IMG/VR virus record: IMGVR_UViG_3300029268_001092
Span: 1-28,227 of that record
Length of the DNA stretch: 28,227 nucleotides
Source: a virus
Reading direction: 5' to 3' (one strand)
Made by a program: the position numbers and the translations under genes. The notes below the pieces were generated by a model. It was given only the letters and a program-made list of their open reading frames with translations. It searched no databases and was not told the origin of the DNA. Shown here one piece after another: positions 1 through 8,108 of the stretch. Each line of letters begins with the position of its first letter. Positions within the stretch are counted from its first letter, which is position 1.

Positions 1-952
1 ATCTGATCGTTTGTTTTGACATTCCGGTGACATGGCCAAGGGTATTTACGGTAATGACATCGACGGTTTCGTTACCTGCAGCATCGATGCTGATGGCACT
101 TTGGGTTGGATGGGCGTAGTTATTCGCGTTTGCCGCTATGCCATCCAATTTGGTTTTGTCCGCTGCACTCATGAATCCATTGACTCCGCCCGCTGTAGCA
201 ACACCATGCGCATCTCCTGTCGTTCCAACGTGTGAGCTTGGTGCGGCATCGGTGATTCCATAACCGGCAAGTGTGGACGGATTAGTCCCGGAATCAATAT
301 GTCCGTGGGCATCAACCGTTACTTGGGTGAAAGTTCCTGATGTGGTTGCGCCGTTGGGGTGATGATCGTGAGCGGCTAGTTTGGCCCCGGCTGGGGTGAC
401 AGCTTTGGACGTGTTCGTTCCGGCTGTTACCTCCGCATCGGTGGCCAGTTGCACAATTCCCTTTTGAAGCGTTGATGCATCCTGATAGGTGTTGTTGATG
501 ATCGCCCAATATGTTAATCCTGGGCCAACTAGGTCTCGAGAGAGCATGAGCCAGTCACCGTTTTCAAGCGTAACGGTAACAAATGGTTCCTCGTCAGTTC
601 CTACTAATGCTCCACCTAATTCCTCGGCTTGTTCGATCCGATGAGCCTCTGAGATGGTGATCACGACCGTTGTCCCGGTCGAAGCCCCAACGATGAAATA
701 TTTGTTTTCCAGACTTTCACCAGTTGCAACCGCTGCTGCAACTAGGGCCCTTAGGGCCTCCGTATTGGTGGCTGCTGTGATCACACCGACATATTTCATT
801 TGACCCAAGACGAACGCCGGCATAAGCGAGCCGTTAATTTTTCCGAGCTCGTCCATGAGCCCAACAACATTTTCGGGCAACGTTCGGGGATAGACAATAT
901 TAGCGAAATCCGTGGCATTGCTGCTGTGGATCTCTACGTTGTAAGCTGGCAT
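1..952 (-). CDS. Tail fibre protein, C-terminus cut by the window end
   Basis: Open reading frame of at least 317 codons from an ATG at 952 (reading MPAYNVEIHS), with a perfect AAGGAGG site just upstream; it runs off the left edge without a stop. The middle holds a tail-fibre repeat of the GIVQLATDAEVTAGT type (Phage_fiber_2-like), and near the left end a tail-fibre motif (ADKTKLDGIAANANN) followed by the start of a new repeat. Several His-x-His or HDHH motifs (AAHDHH, DAHGH, GDAHG) are present, as in fibre tips that bind metal along the trimer axis. It is the last visible gene of the late operon, after the coiled-coil protein. Role inferred: receptor-binding fibre of the virion. The family call is firm; receptor and full length are unknown. 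Confidence 0.85.
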   Translation of the reverse strand, partial: MPAYNVEIHSSNATDFANIVYPRTLPENVVGLMDELGKINGSLMPAFVLGQMKYVGVITAATNTEALRALVAAAVATGESLENKYFIVGASTGTTVVITISEAHRIEQAEELGGALVGTDEEPFVTVTLENGDWLMLSRDLVGPGLTYWAIINNTYQDASTLQKGIVQLATDAEVTAGTNTSKAVTPAGAKLAAHDHHPNGATTSGTFTQVTVDAHGHIDSGTNPSTLAGYGITDAAPSSHVGTTGDAHGVATAGGVNGFMSAADKTKLDGIAANANNYAHPTQSAISIDAAGNETVDVITVNTLGHVTGMSKQTIR

Positions 953-964
953 ATTTTTTCCTCC

Positions 965-1498
965 TTATTGCTTTTGGACTTGCTCGACCATGAAATCATT
1001 GAGTGCGATAGCGTTGTCGATTGACCCCTGCAGCGATTTGAGCAGATTCCCATGCAGAGCGATAAATCGGTTCAGTTCGTTGCAGCGCCGTTGCAGAGCA
1101 TCATTCAACTTTTGGATGGTGTCAGCCTGCTTTTTCTCGGTTTCTTCGTGGATCTTGATCACACGGTCAATTTCCGTTTTCAGTCGGGCATCAAAATCAT
1201 TTTTGGATTTTGAAATTTCGCCATCTTTGGCTTCTACTGCATCCGCCAGGTGTTTCTGGTTGCTGATTTTCAGGGCTGCATCATCGAGCTCTTTCATGAG
1301 CATTTCGTTTTTGTTCTTTAAGGCCGATAACTCTTTGTCCTTTGCCTCTACAGCATCAGCCAAATGTTTCTGAGCTGTGATTTTTTCTTGCAAGCGGCGG
1401 TTTTCCTCTTGCAGAGTTGCCAGTTCATCAGTAAGCCGCACTGGGAGTTGTTCGATTATTACGGGTTGCAATTCTGGTTTTTCTGGTTTTGTTGTCAT
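965..1498 (-). CDS. Coiled-coil structural protein with an internal 12-residue repeat
   Basis: 177 aa, starting at an ATG 4 nt after an AAGGAGG site. The protein is charged and heptad-like from about residue 22 to 150 (runs such as LATLQEENRRLQEKI), predicting a long coiled coil, and ends in a short amphipathic tail. The 12-residue block QKHLADAVEAKD occurs twice, at residues 43-54 and 81-92, 38 residues apart. The gene lies between the second BppU-like protein and the tail fibre, so a rod linking the baseplate to the fibre, or a fibre trimerisation partner or chaperone, is plausible. There is no signal peptide or membrane segment. I do not recognise the family. Confidence 0.8.
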   Translation of the reverse strand: MTTKPEKPELQPVIIEQLPVRLTDELATLQEENRRLQEKITAQKHLADAVEAKDKELSALKNKNEMLMKELDDAALKISNQKHLADAVEAKDGEISKSKNDFDARLKTEIDRVIKIHEETEKKQADTIQKLNDALQRRCNELNRFIALHGNLLKSLQGSIDNAIALNDFMVEQVQKQ

Positions 1499-1507
1499 AA
1501 TTCCTCC

Positions 1508-2047
1508 TTATAGAATTTTGAACCAAAGATGGCCGGCCGGCTTTGGCCCCGGCTCGGTTTCCGATAGGGTCACTTCATCGCATGCGTTGAGTTGGGTTTT
1601 GATCTCCTCAACGTCGCTTTCTAGGTTGGTTAACCGGATCTGGATATTCAGGATCGAGTTATTTTCGCCGCTGACCGCTTCGAAAATAAAAACGGTGGCC
1701 ATTCCTCCGGTTTTGATTTTTACCGGGACCATTTCCCCGAGATCAGGATCCAGTGCATAGATCGTGTATCGAACCGTGATTTCCAAGGCGCCCATGATGG
1801 CGGTGTCATCAGACGTCAGCGGGTAGGTGTAATAATCGATTGTGGAATCCTCTGGTTTAACAACCGGGACCATTTCGTATGGCCCCAGTGTCACTCCATC
1901 CGCCCGTCGCAGGGTCACGCTGACGACATATTCGGTCGGATCAAAGTCGGAATAAACATCCACCGTCTCACTTTTGTGACTGGTTGCATTCACCGGCGAG
2001 TGTTTGATATCTCTGATCAGACCGTTGTTTCCAAAATATATTTTCAT
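1508..2047 (-). CDS. BppU N-terminal-like baseplate protein (short paralogue)
   Basis: 179 aa; its ATG overlaps the stop of the upstream gene by 4 nt (ATGA), so it is probably translationally coupled. It is homologous to the first part of the neighbouring larger protein: both begin with a K/N-x-IYF segment, then share VYSDFD / IFSDFD, a VTL-x-R-x-DG segment, and a G-x-L-x-ITVRY / ITARY segment, and both continue into a helical linker. This layout resembles the N-terminal domain of Bacillota baseplate upper proteins (BppU_N/DUF2479), which attaches receptor-binding proteins to the baseplate. The C-terminus ends PAGHLWFKIL. The family assignment rests on overall pattern, not a unique motif, so it is moderate. 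Confidence 0.7.
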   Translation of the reverse strand: MKIYFGNNGLIRDIKHSPVNATSHKSETVDVYSDFDPTEYVVSVTLRRADGVTLGPYEMVPVVKPEDSTIDYYTYPLTSDDTAIMGALEITVRYTIYALDPDLGEMVPVKIKTGGMATVFIFEAVSGENNSILNIQIRLTNLESDVEEIKTQLNACDEVTLSETEPGPKPAGHLWFKIL

Positions 2048-3216
2048 ACGTCCAGCTCATAAACTTGGAAGTACCCAATGGAATTGAGGCCAAGGGCCAC
2101 ACTGATGTATTCATTCAGGATCCCGAAATCCAGCCATCCGCCCTCAAACGTGTCGGTGCCGCCATCTTGGTGAAAATCGCCGGCGATGTAATATGTGCCG
2201 TCGAATGGGTCGTGAACAACCGGTTCATCCAGGTGAGATTGAAAGGCCATGCTTGTCAAAAACAGTTCCATGTTGACGGTCATTTTGGTATATGTGATCT
2301 CGCCCGTTCCACCGTTTATGGATTTTTTGAAAACATCAAGATAAATGTTCGGAGATCCCACGATCATCACGCAATAGGTCTTTGTTTGATCCAGGATATA
2401 TGTCCCAGTCCCGTTGAAAACTAAGGTTCCAGGCGGAACGCTTGACGCCGTTGGCGCGACCGTAATGGATGACAGCACAGTCCCGTCGCCCGTTTTCAGT
2501 TTGACGATATTTCCACTTTCGATTGTCAGTTCATGGGCGAAAAGAGCATCCGCTGCAGCTTTCAGATAGTATGCAGCATCATGATCGTGAATGTCGTATT
2601 CCGCAATGTGAGTTGTCAAATCATCCTCGACATGAGTGATTTTCCGATTAATGTTTGCCAAAACGGTGGAGTTCTCGTTGAAAGTTGGCACCGTTTCCGC
2701 CACGCTGGCGACCACCATGGCCGTAGCCTTAATGACCTGGTCGAGGGTTCCGTCGCCATCCACGTCGAAATTTGAGTAGTACCTGGCGGTGATCTGCAGG
2801 GTTCCAGCGACTCCAAGAACGTCGGATCCAAGCACAAAACTGTGCGCTGGCATGGTTGTTCCCGTGGCCGGGTTCAGAACCGCCAGCTCGCGCAAACAGT
2901 CGACTTCGCCAATGATTGCTCCATCAGATCGTTTGAACATCAGCGTGACGTCGTAAACATCCTCGGCCGCAACGTCAAAGTCAGAAAAAATGTAGATCGT
3001 GTCCGCAAGATTGCTGCCAGCGAATAGATCTGTGATTGTGTGTTTTTTTAGCCGGCCATATTCGTTAAAATAAATGTAATTCATGTTTCCTCCTTGATTC
3101 TCCAAAAGCATGGGCTCCGCCATGGTTTCCTCTTTGTCTGCCGGCGATGCCGAATAGATAAGCGTTGCTGCCATCAATGCGAAAAGCAGCATGCACAAAA
3201 GATTTTTGATTTTCAT
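2044..3216 (-). CDS. BppU-like baseplate/tail protein with alternative signal-peptide start
   Basis: The frame is open from an ATG at 3216 (GAGGGG site upstream, 390 aa) and also from an in-frame ATG at 3084 (346 aa), which has a perfect AAGGAGG. The longer form begins with a Sec-type signal sequence: MKIKN, a hydrophobic core to about residue 21, then SAS-PADKEE. The shorter form begins MNYIYFNEYG and aligns with the start of the downstream paralogue, so 3084 is probably the start of the structural protein. After the BppU-like N-terminal domain come a HDHDAAYYLKAAAD segment and a beta-rich C-terminal region of about 170 residues, possibly a receptor-binding or host-interaction domain. It follows the tail hub gene with a GTGA overlap at 3231. 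Baseplate role is inferred from position and paralogy. Confidence 0.75.
   Translation of the reverse strand: MKIKNLLCMLLFALMAATLIYSASPADKEETMAEPMLLENQGGNMNYIYFNEYGRLKKHTITDLFAGSNLADTIYIFSDFDVAAEDVYDVTLMFKRSDGAIIGEVDCLRELAVLNPATGTTMPAHSFVLGSDVLGVAGTLQITARYYSNFDVDGDGTLDQVIKATAMVVASVAETVPTFNENSTVLANINRKITHVEDDLTTHIAEYDIHDHDAAYYLKAAADALFAHELTIESGNIVKLKTGDGTVLSSITVAPTASSVPPGTLVFNGTGTYILDQTKTYCVMIVGSPNIYLDVFKKSINGGTGEITYTKMTVNMELFLTSMAFQSHLDEPVVHDPFDGTYYIAGDFHQDGGTDTFEGGWLDFGILNEYISVALGLNSIGYFQVYELDV
3089..3095 (-). promoter_or_regulatory. Perfect internal ribosome binding site deciding the 3084 start
   Basis: The minus strand reads AAGGAGG followed by AAAC and ATG at 3084, inside the longer reading frame that starts at 3216. 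It is one of the best Shine-Dalgarno matches in the window, and the paralogous downstream gene begins at the equivalent residue. This supports independent initiation of the 346-aa form. Confidence 0.75.
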
Positions 3217-3227
3217 TCTTTGTCCCC

Positions 3228-5621
3228 TCACTTTCTTGATATGGTTAGGTAAATGGCCGTTAAGGCCGGGTTATTGACTCCCAGTAACAAATGGCCGTTT
3301 CCGTCTCCGATCGCCCAACTAATATTGCCAGGCAGATCCTGAACGAATAATTTCTTGGCTGCAATATCGATTTGCGGTGTTAATTCCGTCTGATACCCCT
3401 TGCATTTGGTCAGGTCGTTTTTCCCGTAAGTCTCGGATCCGCTGACCCAGATATACAGGGGCGTATTGTTTTTTCCGAAAAGCAAATTGCTGTACCGGAA
3501 AAAGAATTCTCCGATGACGATGTCCGGGTTGCTCGTTCTCGCTTCCAACTGGTATGAAATTGATATTTTCTGATACCGGCCCTTGTACAAAATGTAGGAT
3601 TTCTCAGCTGAGAATGCCACATCCGTATACGCAACAATCATGTCAGCGGGTACGACCGGCATCGCATTTCCCAGTGTCAACTGGTTCGTGAAGCTCAAGT
3701 CGGCAAGCGAGCTGTGGATGAAACGCATTTTCAAACTGACAAATTCGCCATTGGCATCGCAGTACGGGTTCAGATGGACGTTTTTTCCGCCGATCACTCT
3801 GGATCCCGCCGACAGACCAACGGAGTAATTGTCGTAAAAGCTGAATTGAAAATGCATCGATTTTCCCAGAGCGTTTTTCAAAAGACCCAAGCTGAAGGTT
3901 TTGTATTCCACTGCAGCTGCATCAACAGTCCCGACCAACACCCGATCGACCGGAGTGTCGTCATCAATGGAATTGTCGAAAGTTTGCAGAAAGTAACTGA
4001 CCGCTGGATCGTCCGGAATCAGACCGTCATCCACGGTTTGTGAAACCGAACTCAACTCCAGATACTCCTTAATCAGAACGTCCCGGCTGATGGTGTTCTC
4101 AATCGGAATCTTGTAAAGGTCGCGAGCTCGTGCCAGGCGCGCGCTCATTGTGGCCGAATAGTGCTGCACAAAAACGTAATGAACCGGGATGTAATTGTCA
4201 TAGACGGAATGCTCACTGGTGATAAGCGTGTAATCGTCCGCGATCCGGTCTCCAAGTTCCAGCAGCTCATCTTCCGAGTCTAGGACGGTGTCTCGTTCAA
4301 GTTGCTTATTTCCGAGTTTGTTGGCCATTTGGCGCAAGCTGAGCGAGTACCGGTCCGCATCAATGGCGCTGTCGGTCTGGTTGGAGATCATGGTACTCTT
4401 CGGAACACTGACCGTTTCTTTTCCAACTGAGAAATGCAAATCACGGTATGGGACGTAGGTCATTTGGAAAAGGGCCTTGGTCCAGGTTTCAGCCCCTTGT
4501 GGATAACTGCATCCGGTATAGGTCGCATCCGGATCGTGTTCCGCGATATAGGCGATGGCTGCCGCTTGTGTAAAGAGAAAAAGCACATTTTCAAGTTTCG
4601 TTTGTGACCAAAACATCGGTTTGTAAGTTACCAAAACTCCCACGTCTTTGGATCCGCGCAGGTATGGGATGTGGCCCTCCTGTTCCGGGATCGAAAGGGT
4701 GTCGAAGATCTCTTTTTCCACGAAACGGTCGGAAATATCCTGAATTTGGATCACGGTAAATACTCCTGATCCACCTCCGCCGCTGTAGTGGTTGTACGAG
4801 TACGTGGCCTCGTATTTCACCTTGACCGAAACGATTTGCTCAATCTCGGCGTTGGCTATCAGACGGACATTATTGGTGTCCGCGATGGTCCCAAATACCG
4901 GTTTAAGCAGAGTCCATTCATCAGTGATCGCCCGCCGTTCCTTGGTTTCCGCGTTTTGGACGGACGTCTCATAATCGCTGGCCAGGTATTCCATCGATTG
5001 GCTGGTAATTTTCCCAGTGGCTCGCAGAATCTTAATGTCCGCACTTTGCCGGTTGAGGTCCTGGTACCCAAGGTAGATGGTCCCGAAATCGTCCGAAATG
5101 TCCAGGACGGTCACCCGGCATTTGACCGGTGTCAGCATGGCATCCAGTACCTCGCGCAAAGTGACCTTTTCCGGGAATTTCCATTCCTCGCCGGCGACTC
5201 CGTTTGTCAAGGGGTATAGACCGCCGGAGGTAACGTTGAACGGGAGCTCTTCCCCGGTTTGCAAAAGGACCGCGTGATGTAGGGCTTTGTTGATCTGCTG
5301 AAAGAGCGTGTCGTTCACATTTGTAAAATCGCATGGAGACAGTACGTACCGCTCGAGGACCTTGGTCAGTTCTATCAACGTCAGGGTGATCGTGTACGAC
5401 AGGTCATCACTCTCAGCTCTTGCAATCAGTTGAGAATTGATATTGCCGATGACCATTTTCTGGCCATCAACGATGGCTTGTTCGTACGGCACAAAGTCCG
5501 GTTCGCTGGATGCGGTGTAAATGATCGTCAGAACCTTTAGTTCGTTGTCCAGCGTTTCCCGAAACGTTTTTCCCTGATGAATGTTCGGAATGGTTACGCC
5601 TCGGATAATTAGTTCTGTCAT
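3228..5621 (-). CDS. Tail hub / tail-associated (gp27/Tal-like) structural protein
   Basis: 797 aa, the largest product in the window. The ATG overlaps the previous stop by 4 nt. The N-terminal ~250 residues (MTELIIRGVTIPNI, then strand-rich ERYVLSPCDF and a VTLREVLDAML segment) fit the hub fold of phage tail-associated proteins, where a domain set binds the tail end and a C-terminal part carries host-interaction functions. A glycine linker (SGGGGSG) separates modules near the middle. The last ~250 residues are beta-rich and end with a domain of the kind that binds ligands or neighbouring proteins. No lysozyme, NlpC/P60 or other hydrolase motif is evident. The position directly before two BppU-like genes supports the tail-tip hub. 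No single diagnostic motif was seen. Confidence 0.65.
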   Translation of the reverse strand: MTELIIRGVTIPNIHQGKTFRETLDNELKVLTIIYTASSEPDFVPYEQAIVDGQKMVIGNINSQLIARAESDDLSYTITLTLIELTKVLERYVLSPCDFTNVNDTLFQQINKALHHAVLLQTGEELPFNVTSGGLYPLTNGVAGEEWKFPEKVTLREVLDAMLTPVKCRVTVLDISDDFGTIYLGYQDLNRQSADIKILRATGKITSQSMEYLASDYETSVQNAETKERRAITDEWTLLKPVFGTIADTNNVRLIANAEIEQIVSVKVKYEATYSYNHYSGGGGSGVFTVIQIQDISDRFVEKEIFDTLSIPEQEGHIPYLRGSKDVGVLVTYKPMFWSQTKLENVLFLFTQAAAIAYIAEHDPDATYTGCSYPQGAETWTKALFQMTYVPYRDLHFSVGKETVSVPKSTMISNQTDSAIDADRYSLSLRQMANKLGNKQLERDTVLDSEDELLELGDRIADDYTLITSEHSVYDNYIPVHYVFVQHYSATMSARLARARDLYKIPIENTISRDVLIKEYLELSSVSQTVDDGLIPDDPAVSYFLQTFDNSIDDDTPVDRVLVGTVDAAAVEYKTFSLGLLKNALGKSMHFQFSFYDNYSVGLSAGSRVIGGKNVHLNPYCDANGEFVSLKMRFIHSSLADLSFTNQLTLGNAMPVVPADMIVAYTDVAFSAEKSYILYKGRYQKISISYQLEARTSNPDIVIGEFFFRYSNLLFGKNNTPLYIWVSGSETYGKNDLTKCKGYQTELTPQIDIAAKKLFVQDLPGNISWAIGDGNGHLLLGVNNPALTAIYLTISRK

Positions 5622-6046
5622 CGGCTGCCTCCTGTTGCCAATCCGGTCCGCTCGCGCATGTTAGCCGAAATGGTCTCGGATTTGTCAACGTCAACGTATC
5701 GATTCCCGACTTTTATGGCAATACTTCCGATGGCCACAACCGCTCCGAGCGGGCTTGAAAGTCCCATCGCTATCAGTCCGCCAATCTCCACGCCCTCGCT
5801 TATGTTGGCTTGGGCGATGTAGTCTCCGGTCAGGTTTCCATAATTGCTGGTGACATAGCTGATGGCTTGCTTTTTCAAATGAGTGGCAATCGCCTTGGCG
5901 GTCCCGCCCTCTTTGGTTGATTTTTTGACCATGGCATCGGCGGTTTCTTTTGGGCTGGCCGGAGTTCCCGGTTCAGTCGCGGCCCCATCGATCTGTTCGA
6001 GCCCAACAACAGTGTTTGTGACCTTGATGTGGTATTCTTTTTTCAT
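5618..6046 (-). CDS. Small Gly/Ala-rich tail-region protein, function unknown
   Basis: 142 aa with a GAGGT ribosome binding site. The first 30 residues are polar and Thr/Pro-rich. The middle is helical and basic (KKSTKEGGTAKAIATHLKKQ), followed by a Gly/Ala-rich hydrophobic stretch (about residues 82-112, containing GGLIAMGLSS and GAVVAIGSIAIKVG) that could insert in or cross a membrane. It sits where siphophages place the tape measure (between neck/tail genes and the hub) but is far too short to be one. A role as a small pilot or membrane-penetrating protein is a guess. Overlap with the hub gene by 4 nt implies co-translation. Confidence 0.7.
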   Translation of the reverse strand: MKKEYHIKVTNTVVGLEQIDGAATEPGTPASPKETADAMVKKSTKEGGTAKAIATHLKKQAISYVTSNYGNLTGDYIAQANISEGVEIGGLIAMGLSSPLGAVVAIGSIAIKVGNRYVDVDKSETISANMRERTGLATGGSR

Positions 6047-6050
6047 GGTG

Positions 6051-6896
6051 CTACCTCGAGAGGGTCAGGTTGATCACGGTGGCCCCGTTCACGTACGTTT
6101 CGTTGATCATGTACGTTTGGATGTCCACAACGGTGTCAAGACCTCTGTAAAGCTTCAGGGTGTTATGATAAATTTTTGAGGATCCGGGCTTCCAATACTC
6201 ATCATGCAGCAGGTCATGCAATGGATCCATTCCTGGTGCAGCCAAAAGGATCGTAAACTGGAACGTGTCAATGAGATTACTTAGCTTTTGGGTTGGGTAC
6301 GGGGTCCCTTCGAACAATGCCGGTTGGCCATAGACGGGTTGATCCGACAGCGAATATGCTGAGAAATTGATCAGATATCGCGTGTCCCCGATTTTCAGGT
6401 ACATGGTTTCCGGCTCGGTGGCGCTGTTATTCGAGTAAACCACGGACACTGACATTAAGAGTGCGGTGGCTTCGATGGTTCCGGTGGCTCCAGCCAATGC
6501 CTGCACTCCGCCGGATGGAATCGGGGTAACGAACGTTGGCTTGTACCGAAAGGTTTTGTCTGTGGTGTTCTGTGTGTCCGGATCATAGACCGATATAACC
6601 GCATTGGCCCACTGGCCATCGTATCGGCCAATCAGGTTGTTCATTGCTCCCAGGATCTCTTGAACAGCCGTCACTCGGCACAAAATGGCGATCGAGAACG
6701 GCAACGAGGTGAGGTCATAATTGGCGTGTCCGGATTTCTGGCCGGGACCAGTGTAAATGACCGCAACGACCGCTTCCGGGTTGTTTTTGAGTAAATCGAA
6801 ATTCATGTCATTGCTGACGACGATCTCTCGGGTTGGCATGAATGCCCGCATTTGGACCTTTAAAGTTTCTTTAAAGCTGCGCTCGAATGTTGCCAT
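6051..6896 (-). CDS. Neck/tail structural protein, apparently two domains
   Basis: 281 aa; the start has a GGAGG site and overlaps the end of the preceding gene by 26 nt. Residues 1 to ~155 (SFKETLKVQMRAF, LPFSIAILCRV, EILGAMNNLIG) have the strand-helix pattern of tail-terminator or tail-completion proteins. Residues ~160 to 281 form a second beta-rich block (YLKIGDTRYLINF, LIDTFQFTILL) ending VNGATVINLTLSR. It may combine tail-completion and adaptor or tube functions, which are usually separate genes. Position between connectors and tail hub supports a neck or short-tail component. No motif proves it. Confidence 0.6.
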   Translation of the reverse strand: MATFERSFKETLKVQMRAFMPTREIVVSNDMNFDLLKNNPEAVVAVIYTGPGQKSGHANYDLTSLPFSIAILCRVTAVQEILGAMNNLIGRYDGQWANAVISVYDPDTQNTTDKTFRYKPTFVTPIPSGGVQALAGATGTIEATALLMSVSVVYSNNSATEPETMYLKIGDTRYLINFSAYSLSDQPVYGQPALFEGTPYPTQKLSNLIDTFQFTILLAAPGMDPLHDLLHDEYWKPGSSKIYHNTLKLYRGLDTVVDIQTYMINETYVNGATVINLTLSR

Positions 6897-7281
6897 TTTG
6901 TTCCTCCAATTTAGCTAAATGTTGTTTATAATCGCTTTTTAATTTGGTCTCAATGTTCTTCTTTTTCCAATCTTTGATCTCTTCGATGCTGACGGCTCCG
7001 GACATGATCTGTTCGATCATGGGCAGACAGAACTCAATGGTTCCCTCGATCCATCCCTCGTTGGGGTTTTTCTTCCCCTTCAGGGGCGGTTGGAATTGAT
7101 CCCAATTTTCGTTTGTATATTCGGCGTAAGGCGCCAGTTCCCCACCGATCACAATGTATCGCTCGGATCCATCCTGGACCGTCACGATCCCGTTAAGCGC
7201 TAGATTCCAAGAGTCTTTCGGGGCTCGCGCCACAAAAACTTCATGGAGAAGCTTCAGAGCTTGAAATTCCCGATTATACAT
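6871..7281 (-). CDS. Putative head-tail connector/neck protein
   Basis: 136 aa, beginning 1 nt after the preceding stop with only a weak ribosome binding site, so probably coupled. The N-terminal half is mixed alpha/beta (REFQALKLLHEVFVARA, then VQDGSERYIVIGGEL). The C-terminal third is a highly charged helix (KDWKKKNIETKLKSDYKQHLAKLEEQ) that may be a coiled coil. Order after two other small connector-like genes and before a tail-terminator-like gene matches the neck module of Bacillota phages. I do not recognise a named family; the call is positional. Confidence 0.55.
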   Translation of the reverse strand: MYNREFQALKLLHEVFVARAPKDSWNLALNGIVTVQDGSERYIVIGGELAPYAEYTNENWDQFQPPLKGKKNPNEGWIEGTIEFCLPMIEQIMSGAVSIEEIKDWKKKNIETKLKSDYKQHLAKLEEQNGNIRAQL

Positions 7282-7282
7282 A

Positions 7283-7606
7283 TCAGTGCAGTCCGATCAG
7301 GTATTCTTTGGCTCCGCGATGCAAACTTGACGGGACAGCGCTCACGGTGTTCACCAAATAATCGTAATTCTTCCACCGGACTGTGTCTTTCCTGCGTATG
7401 GTTTCAGCGATGGCATCATCGGTCTGAAGAGTCAGTGAAACGGTTTCACCTTCCAAACCCTCGACCATCGTCATTTGCCCTCGGGTCCGTCCGATCTTTT
7501 CCAAGGCCCGGAATGAGGTTCCCGCTACGGCTGGTCGGAGTTCCTCGCTGTCACTGGCGGTTATTGCTCGGTGCAAGATGGCAAAAATGGGTTCAAATCT
7601 GTTCAT
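7283..7606 (-). CDS. Putative head closure / connector protein
   Basis: 107 aa from an ATG at 7606; its GGGGA site lies within the last codons of the upstream gene. A longer frame to 7687 exists but overlaps the upstream gene heavily and lacks a better start. The product begins with a helix (MNRFEPIFAILHRAI), then has beta strands (LEGETVSLTLQTDD, DTVRWKNYDYLV) compatible with the small beta-barrel of head-closure proteins such as SPP1 gp16. It is in the canonical place, after the adaptor gene. The evidence is size, predicted fold pattern and synteny. Confidence 0.6.
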   Translation of the reverse strand: MNRFEPIFAILHRAITASDSEELRPAVAGTSFRALEKIGRTRGQMTMVEGLEGETVSLTLQTDDAIAETIRRKDTVRWKNYDYLVNTVSAVPSSLHRGAKEYLIGLH

Positions 7607-7610
7607 GATC

Positions 7611-8045
7611 TCATCCCCAATACCGGCGCCGGTCGTTATAGCTGTTGCTGCCGATTGATTGCATTCCCCGGTACTGCAACCCAGCATCCGTCAGAATGTC
7701 CAGCGCAAGCTTGCTGAACGCCCGTTTACGGATCTCGTCGATCGGAAGCACCGCATTGTTCACCGGGTCCATTCCGCCCATGATGAACATGTCGTAGTTT
7801 TCGATCATGTAATATGCCTGTTCCAGCATCGCATCCCAGATGGCCGTTATTTGCGGTGCTTCCAGTTCGGATTCAACATAACCCGGACAGGCATGTTTGA
7901 TTTGTTGATAAACGATCAACTCCACCCGGTTGATGAATATTTTTGCTCGATCGCCATCCCCCCTAAGGTAGGAGCAGTTGGCTAGATCAATTCCGGTTTT
8001 TTCTCGAAAATCTTGTTGGAAGGTCTCAATTTCTGTATCTGTCAT
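7611..8045 (-). CDS. Head-tail connector / adaptor protein (gp6/gp15-like)
   Basis: 144 aa, with an AGGAGG site 5 nt before the ATG, first gene after the capsid terminator-like hairpin. The helix-rich composition, with a central helix rich in Ile/Leu/Tyr (RVELIVYQQIKHA; AMLEQAYYMIENYDMF) and a basic C-terminus (YNDRRRYWG), matches the adaptor proteins that dock under the portal (HK97 gp6, SPP1 gp15). Synteny is exact: the first small gene after the major capsid gene. The family call is inferred. Confidence 0.65.
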   Translation of the reverse strand: MTDTEIETFQQDFREKTGIDLANCSYLRGDGDRAKIFINRVELIVYQQIKHACPGYVESELEAPQITAIWDAMLEQAYYMIENYDMFIMGGMDPVNNAVLPIDEIRKRAFSKLALDILTDAGLQYRGMQSIGSNSYNDRRRYWG

Positions 8046-8062
8046 GGGTTCCTCCTGTTTGT

Positions 8063-8091
8063 AAAAAACCAGGGAGCCATTTCGGCCCCCT
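8063..8091 (-). terminator. Intrinsic terminator-like hairpin after the major capsid gene
   Basis: On the minus strand an 8-bp stem (AGGGGGCC with GGCTCCCT, one G-T pair) closes a 5-nt loop and is followed by GG and six T. It lies between the capsid stop and the ribosome binding site of the connector gene, in the middle of the late operon. A partial terminator here would lower tail expression relative to capsid protein. Two bases separate the stem from the T-run, so efficiency may be moderate. Confidence 0.65.
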
Positions 8092-8108
8092 AGTTCAAGT
8101 TTTAATTA

